64,000 nt of DNA from Areca catechu (lineage: Eukaryota; Streptophyta; Magnoliopsida; Arecales; Arecaceae). A program made the position numbers and the translations under genes. Below, piece after piece: positions 43,559 to 54,966 of the stretch; position 1 is the first letter of the stretch; each line of letters opens with the position of its first letter. Location of the stretch: assembly GCA_021397845.1 (NCBI GenBank), contig CM038045.1, positions 145,410,638-145,474,637 on the forward strand. Direction: 5' to 3'. Below the pieces are notes generated by a model. That model saw only the letters and a program-made list of their open reading frames with translations. It ran no database searches and was not told the origin of the DNA.

Positions 43559-44370
43559 TGTAAGGTTTTGCATGGTGCTCCCAAGCTTTGGAGAGACTTA
43601 GAAGACCATGGCAGGGATGCTGGAGGTGATCCCTAGGGCTTGAGGGCGTGTCCCAAGTGGTTCCTGGAGGTATTCCAGGGGTTTTTTGGGATTTTCTCCA
43701 AGGCCCCAGAGTTAAGTTAGGTCAAGGGGCATTGACCCAAGGTTGAGGGTTTTCTCACATTGACTTGTTAGGGGGAGTTCTTTTGAGAAATTGTAACATA
43801 ACCCAATTGGGTTATGGGGTTGGGTCCAGATTTGTTAAGTTGGTTAGGAGGTTAGCCAATTTGTTGGTTAGTTGGTTGGTTGTAACCAATTAGGAATTCC
43901 AACCATGTGCGGTGTCCTAATCAGTTTGTTATTGGCCCAAGACAAGTCCTAACCAACTATGTGATTGAGTCCTAATAGATTTAAGAAGTTGTTAGCCTAA
44001 GAAGTCCAAGAAACCAAGAAGTGGTTGATGCCCAATATGAGAAGACCGCACGCCCCATGTGTTATTTAAGAGGAGGCGTGCATGAGACTTAGGAGATCTC
44101 TCTCTGATTTTGAGAGGCGTCCATGGGAGAGTGCCCCTTTGGGGCGTCCATGGTCTTGAGAGAACCGTGAGGCTTAGCTCATAGCCCTGGATGCCATCTT
44201 CTTGCATGGAGGGAGGTCGCGTGAAGGGAGTCCATGTGGGGACTTATCCGTGGGAACCTGCATGAGGGAGTCCACAGGTGGAGACCTCCTGGGTTTCAAG
44301 AAGGCCATGGTGGAGAGCTTCAGAGAGGTGCATGTGAGGAAGATATCACGTGGAGGGCTTAGTCCGGGAG
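43559..44370 (+). repeat. left LTR of LTR-G, 3' part missing
   Basis: Similar to 46759-47553 in order and detail, for example TGGTGCTCCCAAGCTTTGG and the GGTTGG-rich stretch. Similarity stops near 44370, and no clear PBS follows. TATA-like TATTTAAG at 44063-44070. Confidence 0.8.
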
Positions 44371-45069
44371 ACGAGGTGGCTTCAATGGAAAGATGTTAGC
44401 TTTGGAGATAGCAAGGAGGGTGTAGACGATCACGCAGAGCTTGTCAGGGATGGAGAAAATAAAAGCCTAATTTTTCTTAGGTTTCTCTCTGGGTTGGAGG
44501 AGTTGGGATGAGCTCCTAGGTTTTGGAGGAGCCTATGGTGTGCAGTGTATCCGAAATAGTCTCAGAGGGGTTCATGGGAAGCGAAGGGTCCGAGGAGGCA
44601 GCGACGTGGTATGAGGTTTAGGTGCAGGCTCAGCAGGACAATGTTGAGTTGCTGGCCTTTGGGTTTCTTTATGTGGCATCAGATGGACTTTAGTTTCAAG
44701 TGAAGCATCGGGGAGAGGTGGCTTCACGGGTGAAGCAGAATTTGACACAAGTTCGGAGCAGGAGGTGCAGGGATAGTGGCCAGATCCTAGCTAGTGGGGA
44801 CACCAAGATCAGACACAGATCACTGGATCCCATATGGTTTTATTAGTCATGTATCAAAGTTTTGAAAATTTTGTAATCAATTAAGATTGAGTCCTGTAAT
44901 AAGTTTAGGTTAGTTAATTTGTCTCAACCCTCAACCTTAGTCAGTATTTTGAGTCATGTACATCAGTTATGAGTCTAGTATGAGTCCAATTTTTGTACAA
45001 GAGAGGAGGTTACTCTATTTTGGAGTTCCACCAGGCCACATCTAGGAGTCAGAGGCCACTACATTAGCC
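44371..45069 (+). other. LTR-G internal region, left part
   Basis: GC-richer than most of the window. No gag or pol motif. TGGCATCAG near 44676 is a poor PBS-like match. I see no gene. Confidence 0.5.
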
Positions 45070-46370
45070 CGTTGGATTTTGTGTGACAATCCAGGATCAA
45101 AGACGCTTCCAGAAACCCTGATTCTTTCCAAATATCCTCCAGATGCCCAGATTCCTCCCCAGATGCCAGAGCATATTTCTAAACCAAGGAATCCATGATT
45201 CTAGAGGTCCACCTACATCCCAGCCCAAGGAAATCAAGCCCAGGCACCAAGCCCAAGCCCTGAAGAAGCAAGATTCCATGGAATATTCTTATTACCAGGC
45301 TACCAGGCCACCCCAGCTTCTAGGAGGCCCAAGCCCATACGCCAAGCCCCTTTGGGCTGGCCCCTTGCTCTCCCTAGAAGCCCAACACACCCCCCTAGGA
45401 ATCCTTGAAGTGTTGACCAAGCCCAAGATGTATCCTTGAGTGGAATAGTCAAAGCATGAAGGAAGAAGGAGAAGACTAGGTCAAATCCTAACCTAGTTGG
45501 GACTTATGCTCCTAATTATTTTAAGATTTATTTTTCTAACCTAGCTAAAAGAGGACTTGTAACCCAAGTGTGTAACCCTAGTTAGAGGGCATGGGAACTC
45601 TATAAATACCCCACCCCTCCCCCTCTTGTAATCAACTTTTATTCATGATATCAAAACCCTGGTGAATTTATTTTGAGCTTGCGAGCTTGTGTTACTTTAT
45701 TCTTTTGGTTCTTTGGTTTATGTTCTTGTGCTTGGTCAAATTCCTTTCTGTCCTAGCATCCTTCCATGCCCTAACTCATATCCATCCAAGCCTTCACACA
45801 TCCAAGAAGGAGTGCCCTAGGTCACCAAGCAGGGAGATCTTCAACAAGCTTCAAACAGCCCAGCTTCTAATCCCTAACCTGATTCCTTCTAAATCTAGTT
45901 TCCTTTCTCTTTGTTACTTGCTATTTTGATTGATCCTTGATGTTTTGTAGGATCCCCGAGGTGTTTTACCTCCTTAGAGGAGGCTTTCCTTGCCTCCAAG
46001 ATCGCCCAAATTAGCCATCAAATCAAGGGAACCGAGCTTCGTCTTCCAGGCTTCAATCTGAGAGCTGTATGACCCCTTCGATTGTAGATTCTTCAAATCA
46101 CTAATTGGTAACATCCTTTCCTTTTTTTAATTTCTGATTTGATGAAGATAAGCTATCCTAATCCGGAAGTTTCTCAATTCTCGGGTCCTGGAATTTATTA
46201 TTTTGCATGAGTTTGCCTGCGATACGATGATTCTATGCATTGCTATTCTTCTTACTAGTTCTTACCTTAGTTTGAGAATTTAGCCTACAAACCTAAATTA
46301 TAAAAATCATAAAAAAATTAGTTTACTATCTTTCTAGTATGATTAGCAATCTTAGAGTCATCCCGCATCA
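45070..46370 (+). repeat. LTR-H: probable 5'-truncated solo LTR inside LTR-G
   Basis: Ends CATCCCGCATCA, close to the Gyp-F LTR end CATCCCCCATCA. Shares AAGCCCAAGCCC-type words and a TATA box (TATAAATACC, 45601-45610) followed by CTTGTAATCAAC. The start is uncertain and I find no TSD, so its limits are approximate. Confidence 0.5.
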
Positions 46371-46743
46371 CTAGCATGAGCACCAGGGGTGCACTTAGCT
46401 AAGTGAAGCAGAGTGTGTAGAGATTGGCATGGCTCTGAGGAGATGGTGTCAAGTAGAGCTCTAGTTACAGCAAGTGCCAGTTCAAGTTCATTGTGTTCTC
46501 TCCAAGGAAGTCCAAGAAAAAGACTGATGCAGCTGCCAGGCAGAAGGAAGGCTACAATCGTAGTGCAAGGATACAAGCCAAGGTCTTCTGTTATGGAGGT
46601 GATTATTCCAAAGGCCTCCAGGTGAATTCAGCAACTAAAGGGTGTTGGTAGAGACAAGGATATCTGCACAAGGGGCTGTCAGCACATGCAGTTATAGTAG
46701 GGTTGTACAGGAGGATATTGCTAGGTTTGCCAAGGCTTGGGGG
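46371..46743 (+). other. LTR-G internal region, right part
   Basis: Contains a short Lys/Arg-rich frame (about 46505-46620) resembling the basic end of a retroelement protein. Too short to assign. Confidence 0.4.
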
Positions 46744-46758
46744 CACCAAGGTGGAGAT

Positions 46759-47956
46759 TGTAGGGTTTTGTGTGGTGCTCCCAAGCTTTGGAGAGACTTG
46801 GGAGACTAGGCAGGGATGCTGGAGGTGATCCCTAGAGCTTGGGGGCATGTCCCAAGCGATTCCTAGAGGTATTCCAGGGGTTTTCTCCAAGGCCCCAGAG
46901 TCAAGTTGGGTCAGGGGGGCTTGACCCAGGGTTGAGGGTTTTCTTACATTGACTTGTTGGGGGGAGTTTTTTTAAGAGATTGTAATATAATAGCCCAATT
47001 GGGTTATAGGGTTGGGTCTAGATTTGTTAAGTTGGTTAGGAGGTTGGCCAATTGGTTGGTTAGTTAGTTGGTTGTAACCAATTAGGAATCCCAACCATGT
47101 ATGGTGTCCTAATCAGTTTGTTATTGGTCCAAGACAAGTCCTAACCGCCTATGTGATTAAGTCCTAACAGATTCAAGAAGTTATTAGCCCAAGAAGTCCA
47201 AGAAACCAAGAAGTGGTTGACGTCCAATATGAGAAGACCGTATGCCCCATGTGTTATTTAAGAGAAGGCATTCATGAGAATTGGGAGATCTCTCTCCGGT
47301 TTTGAGAGGCATCCATAAGAGAGTGCCCCTTTGGGGCATCCACGGTCTTGACAGGACCGTGAGGCTTGGCTCACGGTTCTGGATGGCATCTACTTGCATG
47401 GAGGGAGGCCACGTGGAGGGAGTCCACATGGGGACTTGTCCATGGGAACCCGCATGAGGGAGTCCACAAGTGGAGACCTCCTGGGTTCGAGGAGGCCACG
47501 ATGGAGGGCTTCAAAGAGGCGCACGTGAGGGAGATATCATGTAGAGGGCTTGGTCCATGAGGGTACATCACGGGGCTTTGGAAAAGAGATCCTGCATGAG
47601 GGAATCCGTAGGGTGGAGCTTCTTCTCGGGTTTCAGAGAGGAAGGGACGCACGTTGAGGTATTGTCCATGCATGGCCGTACATGGGTTCTTGGGGTGTGT
47701 GACCTGCAAGAGAGAAGATGTGCGGGACGGCGAGAAGCTTCTGGAGTTTCAGAAAGGGTGCCATGTGGGTCTTGTTGTCTTGTAACAAGGTTCTTCTCCA
47801 AAGGATTAATAAAGCAATCTCTCTTTTACTCCTACATCCATATCTCCATTGTTGCATGATATTGAATCCAAAGAATAGATTATTGGACTATTTTCTTCCA
47901 GATTGCTACCGCTGCGTATAGGCACTGGTCCAGAACAGTGCCTGGAATATCCAACA
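46759..47956 (+). repeat. right LTR of LTR-G (1198 bp)
   Basis: Complete, from TGTAGGG to CCAACA, preceded by the PPT and followed by TSD TTATG. TATTTAAG at about 47255-47262. An AATAAAG polyadenylation-like word lies near 47807. Confidence 0.85.
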
Positions 47957-47961
47957 TTATG

Positions 47962-48650
47962 GAAACATGGAATGCAAAAAGAAAGATGTCCCAAACAAGT
48001 AATAATTTTTTTAAATTTTAATTAGTTACTCTATTTTAGTTAAGTGTTATGTAGTATTTTTATTTTCTTTTTATGTTATGTTAATTTAAACAAAAAGAAT
48101 AAAAGGTAAGTTTTAAATTTGGTTAGTTAGATATGAGAGAAATAACACTATATTAGGCTAGAAATATAAAGCAACTAGATATCCTAAATAAAAGTAGAAA
48201 ATCAAATCTAGTATTTAAGGCAATTAATTAATAAGTGATTTTTTTCTTTTTAGGTTTATTTGAAAAAGAAGAAATAAAAAAAAGAATTTTTTTCTTTTTA
48301 GGTTAGTTTGGAAAAAAAGAAACTAATTAAAAGCAACTAAAAATATTTTTTTTTCTTTTTAGGTTAATTTGAAAAGGAAGAAAAAAAGAAATTTTTTTTA
48401 GGTTGGTTCAAAAAAAGGAAACTAATTAAAAGTAATTAAAAATATTTTTTTCTTTTTATGTTAATTTAAAAAGGAATGTAACTAAAAGAATGCAAATAAA
48501 AAAAGAAATAAATATGGGATTATGGTCGATCTCACCAAAATTATGAAACTTTCTTTCTCTCCTCTTTTTTTTTAGAAAGAAAAATAAAAAAGTTAGTAAA
48601 CTATATTACACGAAATCAAAGAAATCAAAAATAATAGTGTTCATGCTTTT
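47962..48650 (-). other. Gyp-N leader, AT-rich
   Basis: No gene. At about 48241-48470 a unit of roughly 110-120 bp built from TTTTTCTTTTTAGGTTAATTT and A-rich words occurs about twice with drift. This is the region next to the PBS of Gyp-N. Confidence 0.5.
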
Positions 48651-48666
48651 CTTAGCAACGGTGCCA
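48651..48666 (-). other. primer-binding site of Gyp-N (aspartate-tRNA type)
   Basis: The minus strand reads TGGCACCGTTGCTAAG. The common Athila/Tat gypsy site complementary to tRNA-Asp is TGGCGCCGTTGCCGGGG. The match is clear at the start and decayed at the end. It lies six bases inside the LTR end. Confidence 0.55.
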
Positions 48667-48672
48667 AAAATT

Positions 48673-50716
48673 TGATAGGTTTATAATGTTTATCATTAAG
48701 ATGGCTGATAATCAATTTAAAATCTAACTTTTAATTAATTAGACTTGTGTAGAAAGTAGCGAGTGGGGTTGAATCCATGGAGAAGGCAATGCATAAGATA
48801 AATTAAAATTTTTAATTTTTTTAAAAAAATAAAAAATATTTCAAAGTCAGGAAATCCAAATTAAAAGTGCAAAAAATAAAAATTAAAACTCTAGTATATT
48901 CGATCTGCTAATCAGATCTTAGCATCTACTTATGAAGAAAGTAAACAACATAAATTTAAATTGCATGGAAATAAACTTTACATAAATTAAAACTAGAATC
49001 TAATTACAAAGAATTAAAAATAATAACTAAATAATCTAAGAAAGCTGTAATAAAGCATTTGAAGTTGATTGGCATAGCCTCTTTGGAAAGTTGGTTGATG
49101 TTACTTCACCTTCTTTTGTTGTACTCCGTGGATTGAATTAGGCTTTCTCTTCTTCTTCCTCTTTGAATCTTGATCTTGGAGATGTAATAGGCTTGAAAAT
49201 GGTATAGGGATAAAACTCTCTTCTAAGAAACTTTACTCTTAGAGGCCAACCAGCAACCTAAAGCTATACCCTCTATCCTAATCATACCCTCTCTCCAGGA
49301 TGATCTTCTCTTGTACCTTGTGGTCCTTTAAATAGAGCTTGGTGAAGGCCGAATCAATGTAGGATTGGGGGTTTGACTCTTGGTAGAACTCTTGAAATTA
49401 TTATGGTCCATTGATCATGTTGAAATCATCCAAACCAAGTTAGATCAAGCAAGAGCCATCGAATCTATTAATCTGGATTACTGTGGGCTTTTGATCATGC
49501 TTGGTAGCCCTTCTCAAGTCTGGAATCGCCTGTCACCATTGGATCAGATCTCTAATTACCTTTCAGCTGCTGGATCATGGAGAAGAGGCAAGGTGGTGTG
49601 GTTGGAGGTGGCTCTGTGCATCTTAGCTTGGTACAGCAAGGAAGAAGGTGGCGATGATCATTAGCAAAGGGCAGCTCAGTCAGGGAGGAGCAGTGGCAAG
49701 TGACTCTCATGGAAAGGAGAAGGTGGCGAAGGCTCAATGGCTAGCAAGGGCATTGTCGCCTCCTTGAACCAATGGTGATAGGGATAACGGTATGCTGCAG
49801 CAGGATGGCACGGGATGGCATGGCTTGGGCTGGTGAGGAGGGTGAGTGTCTTGAGATGGTGAGAACAGGGAAGAGGGTAGTGTCATGGTGGTGGCATCAA
49901 TGGATTGGGAGGATGGTGGCAAGCGGTGGCCATCGTGGATGGTGACGTGGGCTTAGGGGCAGCGATAATGGTAGATTGGGTTGAGAGAGGGGAGTGCATC
50001 CGATAGTGGGGCAACAATAGTGATAGCTTGGGGGAAGATGACTAGCAATGGAAAAGATGTTGGTGAGGTATGGGGTGAAGAAGAGCGAGTGAAGGGATGG
50101 CTGGATCTTGGCTGATCAGGCTGGCGATGGTGGGATGGCATAGGAGCAGAGAACAAAGACTCCTATGATTGAAATCCTTCTACAATTCATGACTCTAAGC
50201 CATGGACTAATAGCAATGGCTACCGGTAGACCACTTAGAATCTTGTAAACCAAGCAACTGGTCCATGGTGGATAGGTTGCTTTAAAATTCATGCATAATT
50301 TGTGTTTTGATTTTTTTCTTGATTTTGGGCCTATTTGAACTCCAATTTGAATACCATTTGATCCATTAGATTCTACAAACTAAACTCTTCATGTTTGCAA
50401 GCTTCTAAATTAGTAATTACACCAATTTTCCAGGTTTTTGGGATTTCGAGTATTTTCATTAATCTTGATGTACCTGCCAAAGAGGATGAAACATGAATTA
50501 AACTTTTTATTAAATATTTTAATGGGTGTGTGGTGCTTCAGCTCAATATATACTTTTCATAATTATGCTCTATTTTTTCTTTTCCAAAGAAATTTTAAAA
50601 ATAGTTAATTTTGCAAGAAGGTTAATTTTAATTATAAAATTAATTTTTTTAAAAGATGTTAGTACTAATAATTATTTAAAATACTTAAAATAAATATATA
50701 AATACACAATTTATCA
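48673..50716 (-). repeat. 5' LTR of Gyp-N (2044 bp)
   Basis: Ends TGATAGG (left) and TTTATCA (right). The right 267 bp match 6078-6344. Minus-strand TATTTAAAGGA at 49324-49334 is a possible TATA box. The GC-rich stretch about 49600-50150 gives several minus-strand open stretches that look fortuitous. Confidence 0.7.
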
Positions 50717-51450
50717 TTGAACTTCTTCAGTAATTCTTTAATGTATATATTTTGTGATAAGCTTAGCATCCTCCTAGATTTATCTTTATAGACCTATATA
50801 TCCAAATATAGGATGCTTTTCCAAAGTCTTTAATAGAGAATTCCCTAAACAATCATAACTTAACCTAAGTCAGCTTGGAAATTATATTCCCAATAGAAGA
50901 ATATTATCTATGTACAATATAAGAAACTTCAAACTACTCTCATTGACCTTTTATAAATATATGGTTCCTCTTCTAGTTTTTGAGAGAATCAATGATGTGA
51001 TATGACATTTAAATGAGCATTCCAACTTTGAGCTATTTACTTCAATCTATTTACATAGACCCTTTGTAGTTTGCAGACCTTATGATCTCCATCATTGTCC
51101 ATCTATTAGATCTCATCATGGTAAACTATAATAGTAATTAGTATAAATTAACATGGTCAAAGGTAAAAGGTCACCTGATAGTTAATACCTTGGCACTAAC
51201 AATAGCCTTTCACCTAAGCCTTGCCTTATAGATCTCTATCTATACTCCTTTTATAGATCCATCTACATCCAACATTTACTATACCTTTTGGTGGATCTAT
51301 TAAGATTCACTCTTAGTTGGTGCGCATGGAGTCTAACTTCATGGCATTCAACTACTTCTTGAAATTGATATCTAACATCACCTCATTGTAAGTTTTTGGG
51401 ATCATCTCTATATTTCCTATCTCCCACCAGAAATTTTTTTTATATCCTCT
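50717..51450 (-). pseudogene. reverse transcriptase remnant of Cop-J
   Basis: On the minus strand DPPKGIVNVGCRWIYKRS (about 51315-51260) is a clear copia RT start. CKLQRVYVNRLK, EEPYIYKRS and YIDN at 50903-50914 (for YVDD) follow. The last residues before the Gyp-N insertion are LSQNIYIKELLKKF. Many stops and small shifts. Confidence 0.75.
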
Positions 51451-52420
51451 ACAAGCATACCCATGAACCTTTCAGAAGGATAGAAGATCCTACTATATCT
51501 ATGAGGTAGATGAGAAACTGCATGTACAAGCTCTGCTCAAATGGGATCTGTATGTTCTATGGCCTATTGCATTTTAAAGATTCTCTCTTCGAGCTTAATT
51601 TTTCTCCTACTACTCTATGCAGGATAAACTATTTAACCATGAATATAGATATTAGGTTATAATAACTTGTGATCCACTGGAAAGTAGTATCCTAATAACA
51701 CTTTAGGATACTTAAACAAGCCATCAGAAACCTAAACTCTAGCTTATCCACCTGTAGTCATTTGACATAGTTGAACATCCCGAAATCCTGAAATAATCAA
51801 GACTCAAATTCTTACCATGCTATATCTCATATAAGTATGGTAGGAAGGATTTAAAGGGAATCTTATTAAACAGATATGCTAAGTCATATCCTTAAAGATA
51901 AATTAGTGATTCTCATAATGGATTGAACCATATCTTGTAAGATTCAATTACTCTGCTTAGACATTTTCTTGAGCTAAGATATAAGAAGAGTCCATTATGA
52001 GACTATGCTAAATAGTTTGAGATGATTGCAGAATTCTCCTTTAAGTACTTCCTCAATCTAACTGAAAAATCTTAAGGAGATTTCTAATTTTACATCTGTA
52101 CTTGTTATCTTATTTCTTGAACTTTTCAAAGATTTCAAATATACCAGTAAAGATAACCTTCCTAGCCTGCACATCAGATATGCTATACATATAAGTGTAT
52201 ACCAAGGCAAGCATACTAGTGATCCTCATCCCTTGTCACATAAAAGGTAGTTTGATCAACATTCTTCAAGATAGGACTCCTAAATTGGAAATGATTCATT
52301 AGCCAATGAGCTAAAATGCTTATGGATGCCCATGGTTTCCAATTTATTTATCCTTCTTTTCGACATGACCAAACCTGAGGTGCCACATATGTACTTCAGG
52401 TTAACATCATCTCATAAGAT
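51451..52420 (-). pseudogene. integrase remnant of Cop-J
   Basis: The MWHLRFGHVEK motif of the pre-integrase domain lies at about 52391-52362. LALVYTYMYSISDVQAR near 52200 corresponds to the start of the integrase core in Cop-E, with the first catalytic Asp lost. Heavily broken. Confidence 0.6.
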
Positions 52421-53480
52421 TTGTTAGATCCTATGGCACTCGCAACTGCTCAACAAATGCATCTATATGCACGTGATAGAGATTGGCATTCATAAAACCA
52501 TCTGTATCTAATTTATTTCTAAAATAAATGGATCAGTGATCTTTATAAAATTTTCATGCTAAATAGAAATCAAATTTCTACTCCTAAGTGATAGTCTCCT
52601 TTAACCAAATGGTAGTTATAGAGGATAGGTGTTAACATCTATAACTATTATCTTGTTATCAATCTATAAGGTACCTTAACCCTCTACTTTCTTATAAATC
52701 CTTCATAGAGTTCATAGCTTAACTGGAAGTAGAAAAAACTATAAGGTTATTTTAATTTTAAGCAGTTGCTATACCTTCCAAAGGTGTATCCTTCTTATTC
52801 TTCAAGGATTCCAGGCACACGGGATAGTTCCTATGCCATCAACTTTGAAGTGGAAATACCTTTCTATTGTCAATGGCCCTCTCCTTGGAAGACTCTTACA
52901 ATACTTTTGATCTTTTGCTTCTTTAAAGGCCTCTTCTTCTAATTAGACTCCCTTTTTTGAAAAGGAAATATGTTCCACATCAGGAAGCATGCCCCTTGAA
53001 CCCTTCAAAGTCTCTTTTAATAGTCACCAATATGTTGACTTTGTTGTCTCAATCTTATTCAAATGTTAGTTTATAATCAACTATCCATATAAATTAGATA
53101 AAGATGCTAGATCAAATCCATATTCAATTCTTTATGCATCATTATGCCTAAGATTCTCAAGCTCCTAATCCTTATTTATTGTTAAATAATGATATGGATG
53201 GATTATACCTAGGTCAGTCGTAGATGGCTTGGGAACATAGAATAGTCCTAGTTTATTACAGTACTCAACCTTTCTAATCAATCTTCGAGTTGAGCCAATC
53301 ATTATAATAGATTTTGGTTAATCGATTGGTTTAATAATTAAGAGGGTTGGAAGCTAACTTTTAAATCATAGAGAGTAAAGATTCTAGTTAGATATATATT
53401 TAATTTTAAATTTATTTTAGAAACTTTAAAAAATAAATTAGACTCTCACTATTTTCATATATCTCTCATACTTCTATGTG
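52421..53480 (-). pseudogene. gag and protease remnants of Cop-J (tentative)
   Basis: On the minus strand near 52960-52850 a Lys/Glu-rich stretch with KEAKDQKY resembles the basic end of copia gag ahead of the zinc knuckle. No clear knuckle or capsid motif remains. Assigned mainly by position between leader and integrase. Confidence 0.35.
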
Positions 53481-54953
53481 GAGATGCGAAAATCCCTACA
53501 CAATTAGAGTCTCTAGTTAGTACTGTGGTCCCACTAATCTAGTGCACCTCATTATATCTAGTTATGGTGATATATAAACTAACGAGTAAACAACTCTTGT
53601 CTAATACTTCTTAAGTATAATATAGCAACTTGGTCTCTGATTCATAAAGCCTCACCATGTCTAATTATTGGTCCAATCTTTCGTTAAGTCAGATCTATCA
53701 TTCAACACATAGGAAAAGTCATCATTGAGTCTCTCACCATATCTAGTTATTGGGCCCAACCTCATCATTACGTAGCAACATCTTATGCTAATAGAGTGGT
53801 TGCACCCCCTGATATAATTGAACAACTATATTTAGTCAAGAATAATCAACACCAAAAAGATACCCACATCTCTATAATGATGGAAGACCTATGACTTAAT
53901 ATGTATAAGGAGGTTTGGATTTAGGTGTCAACTTAATTAGTCAGCACAATCTCATAATTGACTAATCTAATTTAGGTCACATCTTAATTAGTCAATATAA
54001 TCTCATGTCTAACTAACCTAGATGGCATGGGTGAACTCGAATTATTAAACAACCTAATTGAAAATAGATTGACCACATTGACCAGGTAAACGAAGATCCA
54101 TAGGAGGGTTCTCGTTTCTTTCCTTAGATACGATCATTGGTCAAGAAAGAGAACAATCCCAATTAAAACTCCCTTTCAACTACTTGCCTTAGATACCAAT
54201 TATATTATCAATTTCAAAATGGTCAGCTTTGGTGGTTCAAACTCGACCACTGAGTCATAATCAGGTCCATTTAGTATAATCAAACATATGAACTTGATCA
54301 ACTATAACTATTGTGTTTGATCTAGAGCAATCTTGATCTAATCTTAATCAACTCTTGGTTAGATTTGATCAATGCTCAATTAGGTTTTGTCCATTATGCA
54401 TTGATTATAAATCCTAAGTCTAACCTAGTCAGAAAAATTTCGATTCGAGTTAACCCTTTGCCATTAATTAATGTTTAAACATAAATATAGATCTTAAAAC
54501 TTATTTTTTAGATAAAAATCTAATGATTAAATATACATAAATCATATCTAAATTACCTTTATACATTGCATATACGATAATAAAATTCAGATCTAAATTT
54601 AGAACATCATATTTACTAAAAGTTTAGATCTTGAAACTAATTTTTAGATTTAAAAATATTACATAAAATAGAAATTAATCAAATCACAAAATCCTTTTAG
54701 ATATAATCTAATCACATATCTTATGAATGATTAAAAATTTTAGATCTAAACATAATGATTAAAATAGTTTTAAAAGGACCTTTTCAAAATTGATCAGCAT
54801 GTTGTTGGACAACCTTTGTAGTATAAGGGGTAAACCTTATACAAGGACAACCTTATATCAGTATATGTGATCCTCTAATAAACTTATTTTAGATCTGAAT
54901 CATCTAAAATTAGATCCATAATAATTTTCATGCATATTAAATCTTAAATCATG
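53481..54953 (-). other. Cop-J leader, no gene
   Basis: AT-rich sequence between PBS and the gag remnant. I see repeated TCTAGTTATTGG and CTAACTAACCTA words but no frame or RNA gene. Confidence 0.45.
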
Positions 54954-54965
54954 GCTCTGATATCA
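54954..54965 (-). other. primer-binding site of Cop-J
   Basis: The minus strand reads TGATATCAGAGC, one mismatch from TGGTATCAGAGC, one base from the LTR end. Confidence 0.75.
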
Positions 54966-54966
54966 C

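Larger units (their letters stand above)
43559..47956 (+). mobile_element. LTR-G: non-autonomous LTR element
   Basis: Bounded by an exact TSD, TTATG (43554-43558 and 47957-47961). The left LTR starts TGTAAGG, the right LTR starts TGTAGGG and ends CCAACA. The PPT CACCAAGGTGGAGAT (46744-46758) abuts the right LTR. The internal region, less LTR-H, is about 1 kb with no recognisable gag or pol. Superfamily not assigned. Confidence 0.8.
6078..50716 (-). mobile_element. Gyp-N: minus-strand gypsy-like host element, heavily interrupted
   Basis: 5' LTR at 48673-50716 with a primer-binding site on its left. The matching end of a 3' LTR is at 6078-6344, with a purine-rich stretch next to it on the minus strand. 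The element's own DNA remains as 6345-7953, 13532 to about 14540, 42789-43558 and 47962-48672; the rest is later insertions. Joined, its own parts would be roughly 8 kb with no recognisable pol, so it is probably a large non-autonomous derivative. The right flank TTGAA (50717-50721) is the expected TSD copy; the left copy is outside the window. The model rests on LTR homology, orientation and the TSDs of Sire-3 and LTR-G. Confidence 0.6.

Noticed and set aside
47371..47859. Several overlapping open frames in the right LTR of LTR-G
   Set aside because: The GC-rich LTR gives long frames on both strands. The matching left LTR does not preserve them.
49380..50156. Open frames in the GC-rich part of the Gyp-N LTR as a captured host exon
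   Set aside because: Frames occur on both strands with low-complexity Gly, Ser and His content and no domain. No second copy in the window covers this part to test conservation.
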